64,000 nt of DNA from Dromiciops gliroides (taxonomy: Eukaryota; Chordata; Mammalia; Microbiotheria; Microbiotheriidae), in the NCBI RefSeq assembly GCF_019393635.1, contig NC_057862.1:416313669-416377668 (forward strand), given 5' to 3'. The notes under the pieces are model-generated. The model saw only the letters and a program-made list of their open reading frames with translations, was not told the origin of the DNA and did no database searches. Both the position numbers and the translations under genes were made by a program. Shown piece after piece: positions 1-10,850 of this stretch (its first letter is position 1; each line of letters begins with the position of its first letter).

Positions 1-564
1 CTCCCCCGCCCCGCCGCGGCCTGGGCTTTTCTCCGGCGCTACTCACACAGGGAGCACCCTTGCCCTGCCCCCTTCCCTCCCCGAGCTTGCAGTCTGGTAC
101 TTGGGCCGAGCTCTTCTCTCTCAGGACCTTTCCCACGTTAATTGTGGACCGTCCCACCTGCTCTGAATCTCATCCTATCTTGGAATTGTAGGCAGGGGTG
201 TTTTAGTGGAACGTTTAATTCTCTGCCACGAACTCATGTGACGATGGGCAACTTATTCTCCCACTCTGGGCTTTCATTTTTCTATAAAATGGGGAGTGGG
301 GCGGAGTTTGGAAAGGAGGGGAAGCTGTATGTTCCCTAAGTACCCGTCTAGTTCTTAGCATTGTGACCCCCGGAATCTCAGAATGCAAGTTGGCATCTCG
401 GGGGGGAAAAAAAGCATCATTTGTTAGGTCTATGCTTTAGTAAAGCCAGAATTCTAAGTCAGATGTAAATTATTTGAGGCCTCAGAGAGTGTTTAAGTAA
501 CCACCTAATTTGCTTTACATCTAGGAATAATACGCTTTTCCGTTACCATGGTAATTAAGAAGTA

Positions 565-776
565 GCTGGTCCAGAGGAAAGAGCTGGTTGACCACACTTG
601 TAATTCCTACTACTGGGGAGACTGAGGCTGGTGAATCACTTGAACTCGGGAGTTCTGAGCAGTAGTGGCCCAAGCTGGCCCGTGTCCATACTAAGCCAAG
701 CACCGATACGGTGGAGGAGAACACCAGGTTGCCATGTTCCCAGCTCAGTTTAAAAAATAAAAACAAAAAAAAATAA
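565..776 (+). repeat. 7SL (SRP) RNA-derived retrocopy
   Basis: The stretch carries a chain of 7SL RNA words in order: GAGACTGAGGCTGG, ATCACTTGAA, GGGAGTTCTGAGC, TAGTG, GTGTCCATACTAAG, and ACACCAGGTTGCC, ending in an A-rich tail at about 751-776. The last two words belong to the S domain, which Alu and B1 SINEs lack, so this looks like a truncated 7SL pseudogene rather than an Alu-type SINE. A clear target-site duplication is not visible. Identification is by recall of the 7SL sequence, not by alignment. Confidence 0.65.
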
Positions 777-784
777 GGACGTGG

Positions 785-945
785 GATATGGAGTCAAACG
801 AGCTACATTCAGTTTTGCTTCTGATACTGCCTCTTTGACTTTGAGTAAGTCACTTTACCTTCTTAGGCCTCAGTTTCCTTATCTGTAAAATGAGAGGGTT
901 GGGTTATATGGCCTCAGGTCCCAGCTGTAAATTTGTGATCTTGCA
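785..945 (+). repeat. MIR-type CORE-SINE
   Basis: Contains the core and tail words AAGTCACTTTACCTTCTTAG, CTCAGTTTCC and ATCTGTAAAATGAGA, typical of MIR and related tRNA-derived SINEs. It is diverged and has no visible target duplication. Confidence 0.65.
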
Positions 946-1319
946 ATCCTTTTAATATTATTGATTGTGCTAACACCTAATACATTTTACTTTTTAAAGA
1001 TTACCCACAAAGATTATTATTTATTAGTGATATACAGTGAGTGCAAAATTTTTTTGTCAAACTAATAATAAGGGGTTTTTTGATACTTTGTGGAGTGTGG
1101 CAGGAAAGGCCACAAAGCATTAGTATCCTGCCTTTATAATATCAGAGAGCAGGCTTTTATGATTGTATGTGAAGACTTTAATTATTGTGATTATTGTAAG
1201 AGAAATCAGGTGACAAAAGTTTACAATAAAAGGTAGCCAAGCAGTCTTTGTGTTTGGATTCTAAAACGATTTCCTGGAAAACTGTTTCAGAGCTGTGTCA
1301 GAAATGAAATGTCATGGTT

Positions 1320-1475
1320 CATAGGACCCTAACTTTAGAGGCCAGTTAATCCAATCCTCTCATTTCATAGTCGGGGAAGTTGAAACCAAGAGAGATTAAG
1401 TGACTTACCTTGTCTTTCAGACTCCATGTCCCAGGGTTTTATTCACTATACCAAACTGCCTTGAAGAGACAGTCG
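1320..1475 (-). repeat. MIR-like SINE
   Basis: Reverse-oriented MIR-like words (CCTCTCATTTCATAG, AGATTAAGTGACTTACC, CACTATACCAAACTGCC). Strongly diverged. Confidence 0.5.
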
Positions 1476-1509
1476 TAGGGAATCACTAGCCTAAAGAGTT
1501 ACTTAGGGC

Positions 1510-1652
1510 TGTGGTGTCAAACTCAAATAGAAATGGATCCCTATTGGCTGCATATTGACTTAGAAAATTTGTATTTTTAATTTATTATGTTAAACATTTT
1601 CCAATTACATTTTAATCTTATGCAGGCCCACTGAGGAGTTTGACACCTCTGG
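1510..1652. mobile_element. hAT-type MITE (143 bp)
   Basis: The ends are inverted: TGTGGTGTCAAACTC on the left and GAGTTTGACACCTCTGG on the right. They are flanked by an 8-bp near-identical duplication (CTTAGGGC at 1502-1509, TTTAGGGC at 1653-1660). An 8-bp duplication with CAGNGGTGTC-like ends fits a non-autonomous hAT element. There is no coding capacity. Confidence 0.75.
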
Positions 1653-1654
1653 TT

Positions 1655-1760
1655 TAGGGCACTGAGAGGTTAAGTAACTTACCTGTGTCCACACAGCCAG
1701 TGCAGTTTCAGGCCTTCTGCACACATAAGTCCAGTACTCTATCCCCCATGCCAAGCTGCC
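1655..1760 (-). repeat. MIR-like SINE fragment
   Basis: Reverse MIR-like words (AGAGGTTAAGTAACTTACC, CACACAGCCAG, AGTACTCTATCCCCCATGCC). It abuts the hAT copy, which probably landed at its edge. Confidence 0.5.
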
Positions 1761-1818
1761 TTTTAATTCATTTTCATTGCTCTGAATCCTTTGAATGTAA
1801 AATGAAATTTCTTTGCAG

Positions 1819-1859
1819 GACTCTTCTGGTGATCCAGCTCAACAGGAGGCAAAACACAG
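1819..1859 (+). CDS. PDCD5: PDCD5 exon 2
   Basis: A 41-nt exon between TTTGCAG and GTATGACC. It starts in phase 0 and encodes DSSGDPAQQEAKH plus the first two bases of the next arginine codon. This is the N-terminal helix region preceding the core bundle. The split arginine codon is completed by exon 3. Confidence 0.93.
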
Positions 1860-3704
1860 GTATGACCAAGAGCTATGAGCTTTTAGTGAACTGGGATTTT
1901 TCCTTTAGTTAGCTGAAATGAAATTTTGAAACTCTAATATATAAAAGCTGTCTGCCCATTTTAGGGGTTTTCTTGGTCTTTCCTTTTACTAAGCCTTTGT
2001 TTTCTCTCAAGTGAAATAACTACCTGTCCTCAATTTCCTTGCCTTTAATTACTATCACTTCATATCAGCAGAGAGGGGAAAGGAATGATTTACTTGGTGT
2101 TCTGAGGGATTGCTTATACTTTTCTAGGGGAGTTGGGAAGAAGCAGTGCCAGCAAATGAGTTCTACCTTTACTATTCTCCAAGCCCTGACTTTTTGTGAC
2201 ATCATCTGATATTTTACCAGTTAAAAGAAAACATAATGTGAAAAGAACACTGAATCGAGAATCAGAAAACTAGAGTTCTAATTCTGGGTCTGCTACTAAC
2301 TAGTCCTGTTACACTGGACAACGTAGTTCACTTCTCTGTACAGCATATTCTTCCTGTATAAAATAAAACTTAAATCAGATTATCCAAAAGGTCCCTTCTA
2401 GCTGTTCTATGATTCATTTAATTCCCACTCTAGAAACTACCAAGCTCCATAGACATTTTCCCACCCTTCCTAAATGTAAAATAAAACCTCAAATTTTGTG
2501 GATGGTTAAGGAACAACAGTGGCCAACAAGCATGACTGTGGGGAAAAAAAGATATAAATTTAAAGGAGTACTTTAACTACTTCATCTAAGCCATTCTCAT
2601 TACAAATCATATATAAAAATCATCCCACAATTGATCTGATTTTTCTAACCTCAAGTGCCAAGCTTCTCAGCAGAAATCCCCAAGAATCTAGATAAGTTAT
2701 ATAAAATTTGAACATGACCTAAGTGATGAAATTTTCAAGATAATATTATATTAGACTTATAGCTAGTCATAAGTAAATATTCCAGTCATTCTTAGAAATT
2801 CTTTTAGCTATAAAGTCTGTGTCTACATCTGTTTCCTTTTCCTTAGATAGTGAATTTGTATGCTTAATTCAAAATCGGGGTGAAAGATAAGGGATGGGTA
2901 GAAAAGCCAGTATGTGAAATGAAACTGCTAAAGCATATGTTTGGTGACTGTATCTGCAGCTATATTTTGGGAAAACTACAAGTAAGAGAAATAGTAATAA
3001 GCATCATTTTTTTAAAGGGAAGCTGTTTTTTCTTATTGTCATTAAGCAGAAATTCCCTCAAATTCTGCTTTATGAGATTAACATTTTTCTTCACTCTATA
3101 GCCTTGACCTTTTATATCACATACTTGTTTATCTTACTTTGTAAATTTTCTACTAAATAAGTATGTGTTTGTCCCTCAGATTCTCACATCCATTCAGCAA
3201 GTCTTTATCAATTCCATTTCTGCAACATCTTTTCATTCTCTCCATTCTCACTTCCTAATTCAGACCACTATTACCTCTCACCTGGACAAAAGATTATTGG
3301 TCTCTCTGGTCTTCATGGTATCCCCTTAATTTAATTCAGTAAATGTTTATTAAATTAACTACTTTTTATTTACAAGGCCCAAGCAAAAAGGGAACTAGTC
3401 ACAGCTCTCAAGCTTACATTATTCCCTGGGTGAGTGGGGAGGAGAGGGTGGAGTTGAGAATGGACAAGATACTGATTCCTTCATTTCATTGACTACCCAT
3501 TGTTTACTGATTCAAGTGCAGATTTCCAACATTTGAGATCTTTTCCCATCAGGCTTCTGAGCACCTTTTCAACATCACTATGTTTTTGTGTTTTCCCAAA
3601 CATACTGTTTTCCTTCCACTGTACCTTTACTTATACTTTTTTTTTTTACCTAGAATGCTTTTCTCCTTGCATCTCTGCTTTGTCTAATTAAGCTTTCTTT
3701 ACAG
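1860..3704 (+). other. PDCD5: PDCD5 intron 2
   Basis: Non-coding. It holds a MIR-like copy at about 2237-2415. The remainder is AT-rich unique-looking DNA in which I recognise nothing. Confidence 0.7.
2237..2415 (+). repeat. MIR-like SINE
   Basis: Words such as AGTTCTAATTCTGGGTCTGC and AAGGTCCCTTCTAGCTGTTC follow the MIR/CORE-SINE order. Diverged; low GC. Confidence 0.5.
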
Positions 3705-3766
3705 GGAAGCAGAGATGAGAAATAATATTCTAGCTCAAGTTTTGGACCAGTCAGCACGGGCCAGGT
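3705..3766 (+). CDS. PDCD5: PDCD5 exon 3
   Basis: A 62-nt exon between TTTACAG and GTAAGTAT. It completes the arginine from exon 2, then encodes EAEMRNNILAQVLDQSARAR and the first base of a leucine codon. This is the start of the conserved helical core. Confidence 0.95.
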
Positions 3767-4390
3767 GTAAGTATCTTCACTTTGCTTAAATTAAATTTCT
3801 CTGTTGAAATAATATTGGTTTTAAGTTACCTAACAAAGGGCATCTCTAGTGGTAATGAAATTACTATTGCTATCTCTAGGTTAAATGTTTATTTAATCTT
3901 AAGTACATTTGAAATAGACTATTACTTAGAAGGATATAAAGTCAGTAGACTTAGTGCTAGGTACTTAAATTGGTTTTAAAAGCTGTTTCTTCTGCTTGTA
4001 GGAGATAAGGTTTTCTGGTTTAGGTACATATTGAGTAAAGTATAAAAGAAGTTATTACCTCTTAAATCAGAGTGATCAAGTGAAACTATATTTTGTAACC
4101 TTATTACCTGAAGCCTAATTTGGGCTAAAAGTGACAGGGAGGATTTTGTGTATATCACTTAATCCAGTGTTTCCTTTAGCCAAGAAAAAAAAGTTGTTTG
4201 TTTGATTTTAAGTACAATAAGACAGCCCTGCAGCTCATAATTAGTAAATGATCAAGAATTTTTTTTATTTACATAGAGTTTGTGATCAGGATAATAAATT
4301 TTATCACTTGTTTGGTATTAAAGAGAAGATATGATAGCTCCTGGTGTTTAGCTTAGGGATATAAATTGGTTATACAGTATACATATATAT

Positions 4391-4406
4391 GTGTGTGTGT
4401 GTGTGT
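4391..4406 (+). repeat. (TG)8 microsatellite
   Basis: Eight TG units, preceded by an AT-rich TATA tract, ending about 46 nt before the splice acceptor of PDCD5 exon 4. Confidence 0.9.
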
Positions 4407-4452
4407 ATATATTTATGTTGTGTCTTTTGTTTGGTTGGTTTTTTTATCTCAG

Positions 4453-4544
4453 TGAGTAATTTAGCACTTGTAAAGCCAGAAAAGGCTAAAGCAGTAGAGA
4501 ACTACCTCATACAGATGGCAAGATATGGACAGCTGAGTGGAAAG
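4453..4544 (+). CDS. PDCD5: PDCD5 exon 4
   Basis: A 92-nt exon between TTATCTCAG and GTGAGTAA. It completes a leucine codon and encodes 30 residues including [20 protein letters not shown] and [10 protein letters not shown], the most conserved part of the helical bundle. The glycine in QLSGK replaces a glutamate in the human protein as I remember it. Confidence 0.96.
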
Positions 4545-5523
4545 GTGAGTAACTGGCCTCACTTTCTGTCAGTGAAGCATATTCTCCAAACTTAAATCTC
4601 TACGACTTCAAACCATAGAAGGGTATCATAGCATCATTATAGTTACATAAATTGTATAAAAGAATTTGAAAAAGAAGGGCCAGAGAAATCTCATCTACTA
4701 CCTCTGCCTTCTTAAAATGTCAGACCTGCCTGAAATTCTTTAACTGTTATCTGATATTGTTGTATAATATCATTGACTTATAAGATCAGAGAGTTCCTTT
4801 TTATTGATTATCTGTGTTAAGGGTTCGTAGGAGGTTGCCTAGTTAATTGCCCAGAACAATAACCAGAAGCTAAACAGTAAAGAAGAGAGAAGCATGGTTC
4901 CTGAGTGATCTTAAAAAAGGATTAGTCAGCAAACGTTTCTTAACTACCTACTATGTGCCAGGCATTGTGCTAAGCACTGAGGATACAAAGAAAGGCAACA
5001 AACCAGTCCCTGCTCTCAAGGCTCACAGTCTAATTGAGGGGCAGGTGTGAGGAGAGGAGATGGACACTGGACAGGCAAACAACTATGTACAAACAAGGTT
5101 TATAGACAATAAATTGGATATCATTAGTAGAGGGAAGGTACTAACATTGAGAGAGTCCAGAAAGGCTTTTTGTTGAAACCTCCACGGGTAAAATAAAATA
5201 AAAACCCTTGCCCAAAATGTTTCTTTCACTGGGTCACCAGTCACTTTGGAAGTCTGGCTTTTCACTTCTTCCTGTAAGCTAAGCACATTCATATGGTATT
5301 CACCTCTTAAGACACCCTTCACTGACAGTAGACATGGCTGGGTCTGGGTTTCAGTTTTGCTATTATTTCCAAATTCAAGAGTGAGAATCAAAGACTTTAG
5401 AGTGCCTGTATCATCATTGATATGTATCTTCTGATTTTAAAATCTTGGAAAAAATATATCCAGCCCTTAACCTGCATATATAAAGGAGAAATAGTTACTT
5501 TTATTCCACTTCTCTTACCCTAG
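4545..5523 (+). other. PDCD5: PDCD5 intron 4
   Basis: Non-coding. It holds an old interspersed repeat at 4920-5105. The rest is unremarkable. Confidence 0.7.
4920..5105 (+). repeat. Ancient mammalian interspersed repeat, class not assigned
   Basis: Carries the widely dispersed words CTACTATGTGCCAGGCATTG, GCTAAGCACTGAGGATAC and CAGTCCCTGCTCTCAAGG. Related wording recurs at 39.9 kb. I cannot assign a family without a repeat library. Confidence 0.5.
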
Positions 5524-5595
5524 GTATCAGAACAAGGATTGATAGAAATTCTTGAAAAAGTAAGCCAGCAGACAGAAAAGAAAATAACAGTTAAG
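5524..5595 (+). CDS. PDCD5: PDCD5 exon 5
   Basis: A 72-nt exon between TTACCCTAG and GTAAGTTT, phase 0 at both ends. It encodes 24 residues: VSEQGLIEILEKVSQQTEKK then ITVK, the last helix of the core. Confidence 0.96.
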
Positions 5596-5689
5596 GTAAG
5601 TTTTCTTGAAGTAACCTGAATATTGTGAAAATAAGCATCAAGAAACCCTTTAATAATATTAATACAACTCATATATTAAACCTGTTTCA

Positions 5690-6215
5690 CTAAAGTCTTC
5701 ACACCACACTGAGGCTTTGGGGTGATTCCTCAAAGGCTTATTATTAGCAAAGCATAACATGTAGGATGCCTTACCAGCCAGATGACAGAACTGTGACTTT
5801 TTTGCCTGAGGAACAGCTAAGCAAAGTGCAGAGTGTAACAATTGGAATGACTCCACCTGCTGGAGACTTACTGTAGAAAAGCTCCACCATGAGGTGAAGG
5901 TCTCTGAGGGCAAGACCATGTGTCTTTTCTTTGGCATCAGGAAGTGACGTTTGCTTGTGGGAGGAAGAAGAGGGAGCCTGGTGCTCTGACTTTCTTTTGT
6001 GTGGACTCTGGCAGAGAGCGGTGCTAGGAATGCTCTCTCCCTTTAATAGATAGATGAATCTAGGCCTTTCTTTTTCTCTTCACCAAATTCTTATTCTCTT
6101 TAATAAATGCTTAAAAGTCTAACTCTTGCTAAAGTTTTTAATTTATTGGCAACCACTCATTAGATATTTTAGACAGACTAGCTAGAATTTTAGCCTTAAC
6201 AAGAGAAGACTCATC
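5690..6215 (+). mobile_element. Degenerate solo LTR of an endogenous retrovirus
   Basis: A region in PDCD5 intron 5 with a polyadenylation-type TTAATAAATGCTTAAAAGTC near 6100 followed by a U5-like tail (TTTAATTTATTGGCAACCAC). The tail wording resembles the putative LTR at 11.1-11.7 kb (AATAAATGCTTA, then CTAAAG). No internal retroviral sequence is seen. The limits are approximate. Confidence 0.45.
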
Positions 6216-6633
6216 ACTGGAAGGCTGGCAATAGCAACTCATTGAAATGTGGAAGAATTGTAACCTAATTTTGGTAGAAGGCATTTTTATCCTTAACTTT
6301 TGAAGTATCAGAGTAAAAATAATAGTGCTAGTTTGACCATGTTTGATAGAAGTTTTCATTAAATTTTTTTAAATTTTTTCCTTTGATAAATATTCTGTAT
6401 AATTCTTGATCAGTAAGATGACACATCAGGACCAAAACTCATATTTAAAATATTTACAGATGTTTTCATCTTGCCTGCCACTAGTAGTTTACTGCAGACA
6501 ACTAATTAGCTAAGTAATAATAAGGAAGAATCAAACCTTTTGCTATCAAGTTAACTAAAAAACTTTTCTTGCTTCTCAGAGAGCCTTAATTATAATTCAG
6601 ACATATTGTGACATACTCTATTTTCTTCTCCAG

Positions 6634-6681
6634 TTCAACAGAAGAAAAGTAATGGATTCTGATGAAGATGATGAATATTGA
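6634..6681 (+). CDS. PDCD5: PDCD5 exon 6 (terminal coding exon)
   Basis: Follows TTCTTCTCCAG. It encodes FNRRKVMDSDEDDEY and a TGA stop. The acidic tail with its serine (a casein-kinase-2-type site in the family) is intact. Confidence 0.97.
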   Translation, partial: FNRRKVMDSDEDDEY

Positions 6682-6804
6682 AATCTAATGTTTAAAGACT
6701 CAAACTTCTTGAAAAATTTCTAGGAAAAGATAATATTTGGCAGAAGTGAAGATCTGATTAAATGGTAACTTTGCTTTCTGTATACATTTTGAGAAAGAGG
6801 GGCA

Positions 6805-6834
6805 AATAAAAAGGATTTGTTTATGTAAAATAAA
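6805..6834 (+). terminator. PDCD5: PDCD5 polyadenylation signals
   Basis: Two AATAAA hexamers (6805-6810 and 6829-6834) lie about 125 and 150 nt after the stop codon, giving a short 3' UTR like that of the human gene. A T-rich stretch follows. Confidence 0.75.
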
Positions 6835-7864
6835 ACAATTTGGACAGTTTTTTTTAATAGTATCATAAGGGACTTGTTTTGGAAGCCTGTTTTGTGAGAA
6901 TAGTTAAAGATTTTCCTATTTACCAATGCTTTCAAATGTCTTCAGCAACATATGTCTTTTAAAATTGTAAACACTACCCATGACCTTTAACTGAAGAAGG
7001 ATTATGGCAATAGCACATTTTTAGTAAGAAATAATATTAAGCACCAGTAGCCATGGCCTTCAACTTTGGAAATCAAAAGCAATATATTTAATCTGAATGG
7101 ATTTAAAAAACATATGATGCCTTTTCTGAAAGCAAGTCAGCTCTGTGTGTGAAGTTCAGACTTTTCCATGTTTCTTCTTTCAGATAACTAATACTGAATA
7201 TATATGTAGATATATATGTAAACATGTATGTTATGTATATATTTAAAATGGTGATGTGTAATGCTACTATTAAGGTCTGCATAAAAAAAAAAAAATCCTG
7301 TCAGCTGGGCTTAAATTGCTGCACCATTTCTCTTCATACAAAAAGTCCTACCATACCCTTTAAATTAAAGCATCATTATAGTTATATAAATTATGTAAAT
7401 GAAGGTTTAGGTGTTAAGTTTGAAATCTGGTTGTGACCTATGTTACTAGTTAATAGCTGGATCTTTTATGAAGAAAAGAAAGCCTTGAATTAATATTCTT
7501 TGTTCAATGTAAAATTGAGGAGTTGAAAGCACATCATCAGCTTTCCCTGTTCCCTTCACTAAGTTCTAACTAACCTTACTGTGACTGATATTAATGTAAC
7601 CATCTTATCAACAAAAAACCATTTTCTGGTTTTTTTAAATGTCATGTATCTTTTCCTGCGTAGACTGATCCCATATAAATGATTAGTGGCTCTGGGCTTC
7701 AGTTTTTAAAGTTCTAGTTAATTACAATGAAGTAGCTGAATCATTTGGCTAAAGTCCCACAGTGAGCCAGCAGCAGAAAAGAAATTTTGACACATCTTAG
7801 CTTTCCTGATACAAGCCACAGCCTGAGTAAAGACTGAAATGAGTTATAGGTTTGGGGTCTTTTT

Positions 7865-7945
7865 GAGGGCAGGGACTGTTTCATTTTTGTCTTCATAACC
7901 CAGAGTGCTAGGCATAGCAGGGGTTTCCTTAAGCACTTGTACATA
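7865..7945 (+). repeat. L2 LINE 3' end fragment
   Basis: TTGAGGGCAGGGACTGTTTC, AGAGTGCTAGGCATAGCAGG and TAAGCACTTG are the usual words of the L2 3' terminus. Confidence 0.55.
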
Positions 7946-8869
7946 TGACATTATAAGCTCTGAAGAATTTCAGTGATGGGGCTGGTGCATTCATGGAACA
8001 GATGCAATGACAGATTTGCTCCTAAAATACTCAAGTACCCAGCCAGATACCCAACAGAACACGTATGGACACTCTGAGTGTCTTACTAAGAAAGTACAAT
8101 GACATGTCAAAAAGCTCAAAAACACAAACCCCAATTATGAAGCATCCTTTACTCCTCATTTACATGGAAATACTGAAAAGCTGTTTTCAGTGAGTTTGTA
8201 CATGCCCTCTTTTGCAGGATAACCACTTTACCTTGGTGGCAATCAACTGTGTGACTTTGTTGACAAATCTTTAAACAATCTACTGCCCCCTGAAGAAAAT
8301 TTAAGAATGACAGTGATTTAAATAAGGATTACTGAGGACCTTGAAGGTAACATGGTGGGAGACTAGTTTTGAGGGTTTTAATAAAATTAATTAACTTCAG
8401 TTGTTTATCCTCACTAAAACTGACTTTAAAGTTGCTTGTTTTCATGCAAGTCAAAATAACAAAGCTGCATCAAATTTCTACTGTAATAGACTGCAAAATT
8501 AGGCTGATTAATAGGAGGTTATTATAGATTTGCTGAAAGCAATCCTAGAAAATGATCGCAAGTTTATTAGTGGGCTTTTCTCTTAAAGCTATTCTCAGTA
8601 GCTTAAAGGAAAATCATTTACATGTCAATCAAAGTTCAAATCATGCATACTTTTCATAGAACTCACCATTTAATTCATATCATGTTTTAAGATCTATCAT
8701 GTGCTCACCATCATAATAAAACTTGATACCAGCACAAAGTCAAACTCTAGGACTTTGGATGAGTTTGAGTCATGGCTCTCCTGCTGGCAAGTCCTAAGAA
8801 CCTTGGCTGGTCACAGCCTCAGGAATTTCAGTGTTGTGGGGGCAAGGGGGGCTGAAGAAAGAATCAGGA

Positions 8870-9425
8870 AGGCTTTTTGCTGGAGGAGTTTGAATAGGAA
8901 GTGAGAAGGGACAGCCTGAACAGAGGCAGAAAGACAGGTGATGGACATTGATACATAGAAAATAACAAGCAGATGAACATAGCAGAAAAGTCAGATGTGT
9001 ATAATGAGCCTAGAAGGTTGGAGCCAGATTATAAAGTGCTTTAAATGCTGGGGGAAAAAACGTTTGTATTTTATTCTACAGGCAATTGAGCCACCAAAGT
9101 TTCTCAAGTGGTAGAGTGACATGGTCAGACCTGCACCTTAGGAATATCAGTATGTAGCTGGATTGGAAAAGATGCAGGCAGACCAATTAAAAGACCGTTA
9201 AAAATAGTCCAGGTGAGAAGTGGTAAGGGCCTGAAATAGGGTGGTTGTGGTGTCATTGCAGATAAGGGGATGAAGATGAGATAGGGTTGAAGATAATATC
9301 TGAGTCACAAGCCTGGGTGACTTAAAAAATGGTGCTGCCCTCACAAAATTGGGAATTAGGAGAAGGGTTTGGTTTGGGAGGCAAGATCATGAGTTTGAAG
9401 TTGCTCCGGGGACATCTAGGTGGAG
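8870..9425 (+). repeat. Ancient interspersed repeat, class not assigned
   Basis: Long diverged match to a familiar mammalian repeat text (TTATAAAGTGCTTTAAATGC, AGTGACATGGTCAGACCTGC, ACCTTAGGAATATCAG). Related wording occurs at 40.2-40.5, 41.5-41.8 and 48.8-49.1 kb. Confidence 0.45.
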
Positions 9426-9480
9426 ATGTAAAGTAGCTTGTTGGAAATAGAGCAACTAAAGCTCAAGAAAGAAAAGTCCT

Positions 9481-9627
9481 GGGGGCAGCTAGGTGGTGCA
9501 GTGGATAAAGCACCGGCCCTGGATTCAGAAGGACTTGAGTTCAAATCCAGCCTCAGACATTTGATACTTACTAGCTGTGTGACCCTGGGCAAGTCACTTA
9601 ACCCTCATTGCCCCACCCCCACCCCCA
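9481..9627 (+). mobile_element. Marsupial CORE-SINE
   Basis: Near-full SINE from GGGGGCAGCTAGGTGGTGCA to a C/A-rich tail, flanked by a 9-bp duplication AAAAGTCCT (9472-9480 and 9628-9636). The head is tRNA-like with A and B box wording (GTGCAGTGGATAAAGC, GAGTTCAAATCC). Confidence 0.9.
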
Positions 9628-9849
9628 AAAAGTCCTAGCTATATCCAGGTGCCCAACTGGAGCAGCAGTTGTAAGATCAAGCAGGTAGAGCTCCTGCCTT
9701 TTCAAGTTTTTTTAAGGCTTCTGGTTAGAGCTCTAAGTAGTGGTGGGGAGAACATGGCATGATTAAAAAACTCATACACACTCCTGATTAAAAAAAATAC
9801 AAGCAATCTGGATAAAGTTCATATTTTGGTTAATGTAGACACTTGAAGG

Positions 9850-10035
9850 TTAGCAAAGCTCATTACATCTGTTATCTCATTTGATAATCACAATGATCCT
9901 GGAAGGATTGGTGTTAGCTCCATTTTACAGATGAGGAAATAGGTTTAAATGACCTGCCCAGGGTCACACATCTAGTAAGTGACCAGGTAGGATTCCTGGC
10001 AAGTTCAGTGCTTTCTGCACTATGTTCCCCAGCTG
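9850..10035 (-). repeat. MIR SINE
   Basis: Reverse MIR words: ATCTCATTTGATAATCACAA, CCATTTTACAGATGAGGAAA, CCAGGGTCACACATCTAGTA. Confidence 0.75.
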
Positions 10036-10194
10036 TGTCAGTTGAAGCAAGAAGATTAAAAAGTGTGGATTTATTTCATTTGAGACCATCTTCTGCTTCC
10101 TCATTCCTTAACATCAGTATTCTTCAAACATGCATCCACAGCCCCGTTCACCCTTTTGGCTGTGTATCTTGGCAATATTACTCAGAACCATGCC

Positions 10195-10850
10195 TCCCCT
10201 AACACCTCTGGAGATCTCTCTTTAATGTTCCCTCTCCTTCACCTCTCCTCCAGTCACTTACCAGATCCTGTCAGTTCTACCTCAGCAATGAGAAAAGCAA
10301 TGAATCTAATCAGGTGCCCTAGGATCAAGGCCCTGCTCTGCCACTTCATACCAATGAGACCTCGATTTGAGCCACCTTACTTGCTGCTGCCTTGTTTTCT
10401 CATCTGTAAAAGGACAGGATGGGACTAAATGAACCCTAACATTCTTCCACACTAAAACTATGATTTCACATATCTCTTCATACTGCCTCTACCCTAGCAC
10501 AGGCTTTCATTACCACCCCACCACACGCAATAAACTCCACACCTCCTTTCTCCTCCTCACCCTAAAGTGCCCTCCTGCTGCTGCTGCTGCTTTTAGGTGC
10601 ATCCATGTGCACCAGTCTGGTCAGGCCTCTCCTCTGCTCAGTCTTCATTGGTTCCCTACTACTTGCCAGAAAAAATTCACACTCCTTTCCCTCACAATTA
10701 GACCTGCCAAGCTGTCTTTCTGTCTTCTCTTGCACCTCCTGTTCCACAGTACATTACACAATAAGCCATCCTTATTTCCTAACCCTTGAAATAAGCCCTA
10801 TGTTCTCTTCCTTTCATGCCTTCTTTTCCCTCCATGCCTGTTGATTTTTT
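10195..10850 (+). repeat. L2 LINE 3' region interrupted by a MIR
   Basis: L2 text (CACTTACCAGATCCTGTCAG, TCTTCATTGGTTCCCTACTA, CTCTTGCACCTCCTGTTCC) is split by a MIR-like piece at about 10290-10470 (GTTTTCTCATCTGTAAAAGG, GATGGGACTAAATGA). A short (CTG)5 run sits at 10575-10591. Confidence 0.6.

Larger units (their letters stand above)
1..1818 (+). other. PDCD5: PDCD5 intron 1 (partial) and its contents
   Basis: Non-coding. The 5' edge is CpG-rich. The rest holds a 7SL-like retrocopy (about 565-776), MIR-like pieces (785-945, 1320-1475, 1655-1760) and a small hAT-type element (1510-1652). I see nothing recognisable in 60-560 or 950-1320. Confidence 0.7.
1..6855 (+). other. PDCD5: PDCD5 gene, 3' portion (exons 2-6)
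   Basis: Five exons with canonical AG/GT borders join in frame to give 103 residues that I recognise as programmed cell death 5 (TFAR19), a small acidic-tailed helical-bundle protein of about 125 residues in mammals. Known family roles are promotion of apoptosis, binding of the KAT5/TIP60 acetyltransferase, and interaction with the CCT chaperonin; it shuttles between cytoplasm and nucleus. Exon 1, which carries the start codon and roughly the first 22 residues, is upstream of the window. The first 60 bases are GC-rich with several CpGs, consistent with the edge of its promoter island. The gene converges on ANKRD27, as in human. Compared with my memory of the human protein, the marsupial copy differs at only a few positions (for example QLSGK for QLSEK, and a C-terminus DEDDEY). 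All exons are open, so it looks functional. Confidence 0.95.

Noticed and set aside
9481..9560. tRNA-like promoter boxes at the heads of the SINEs
   Set aside because: They lack a full cloverleaf and are followed by CORE-SINE body and A tails; they are SINE promoters, not tRNA genes.
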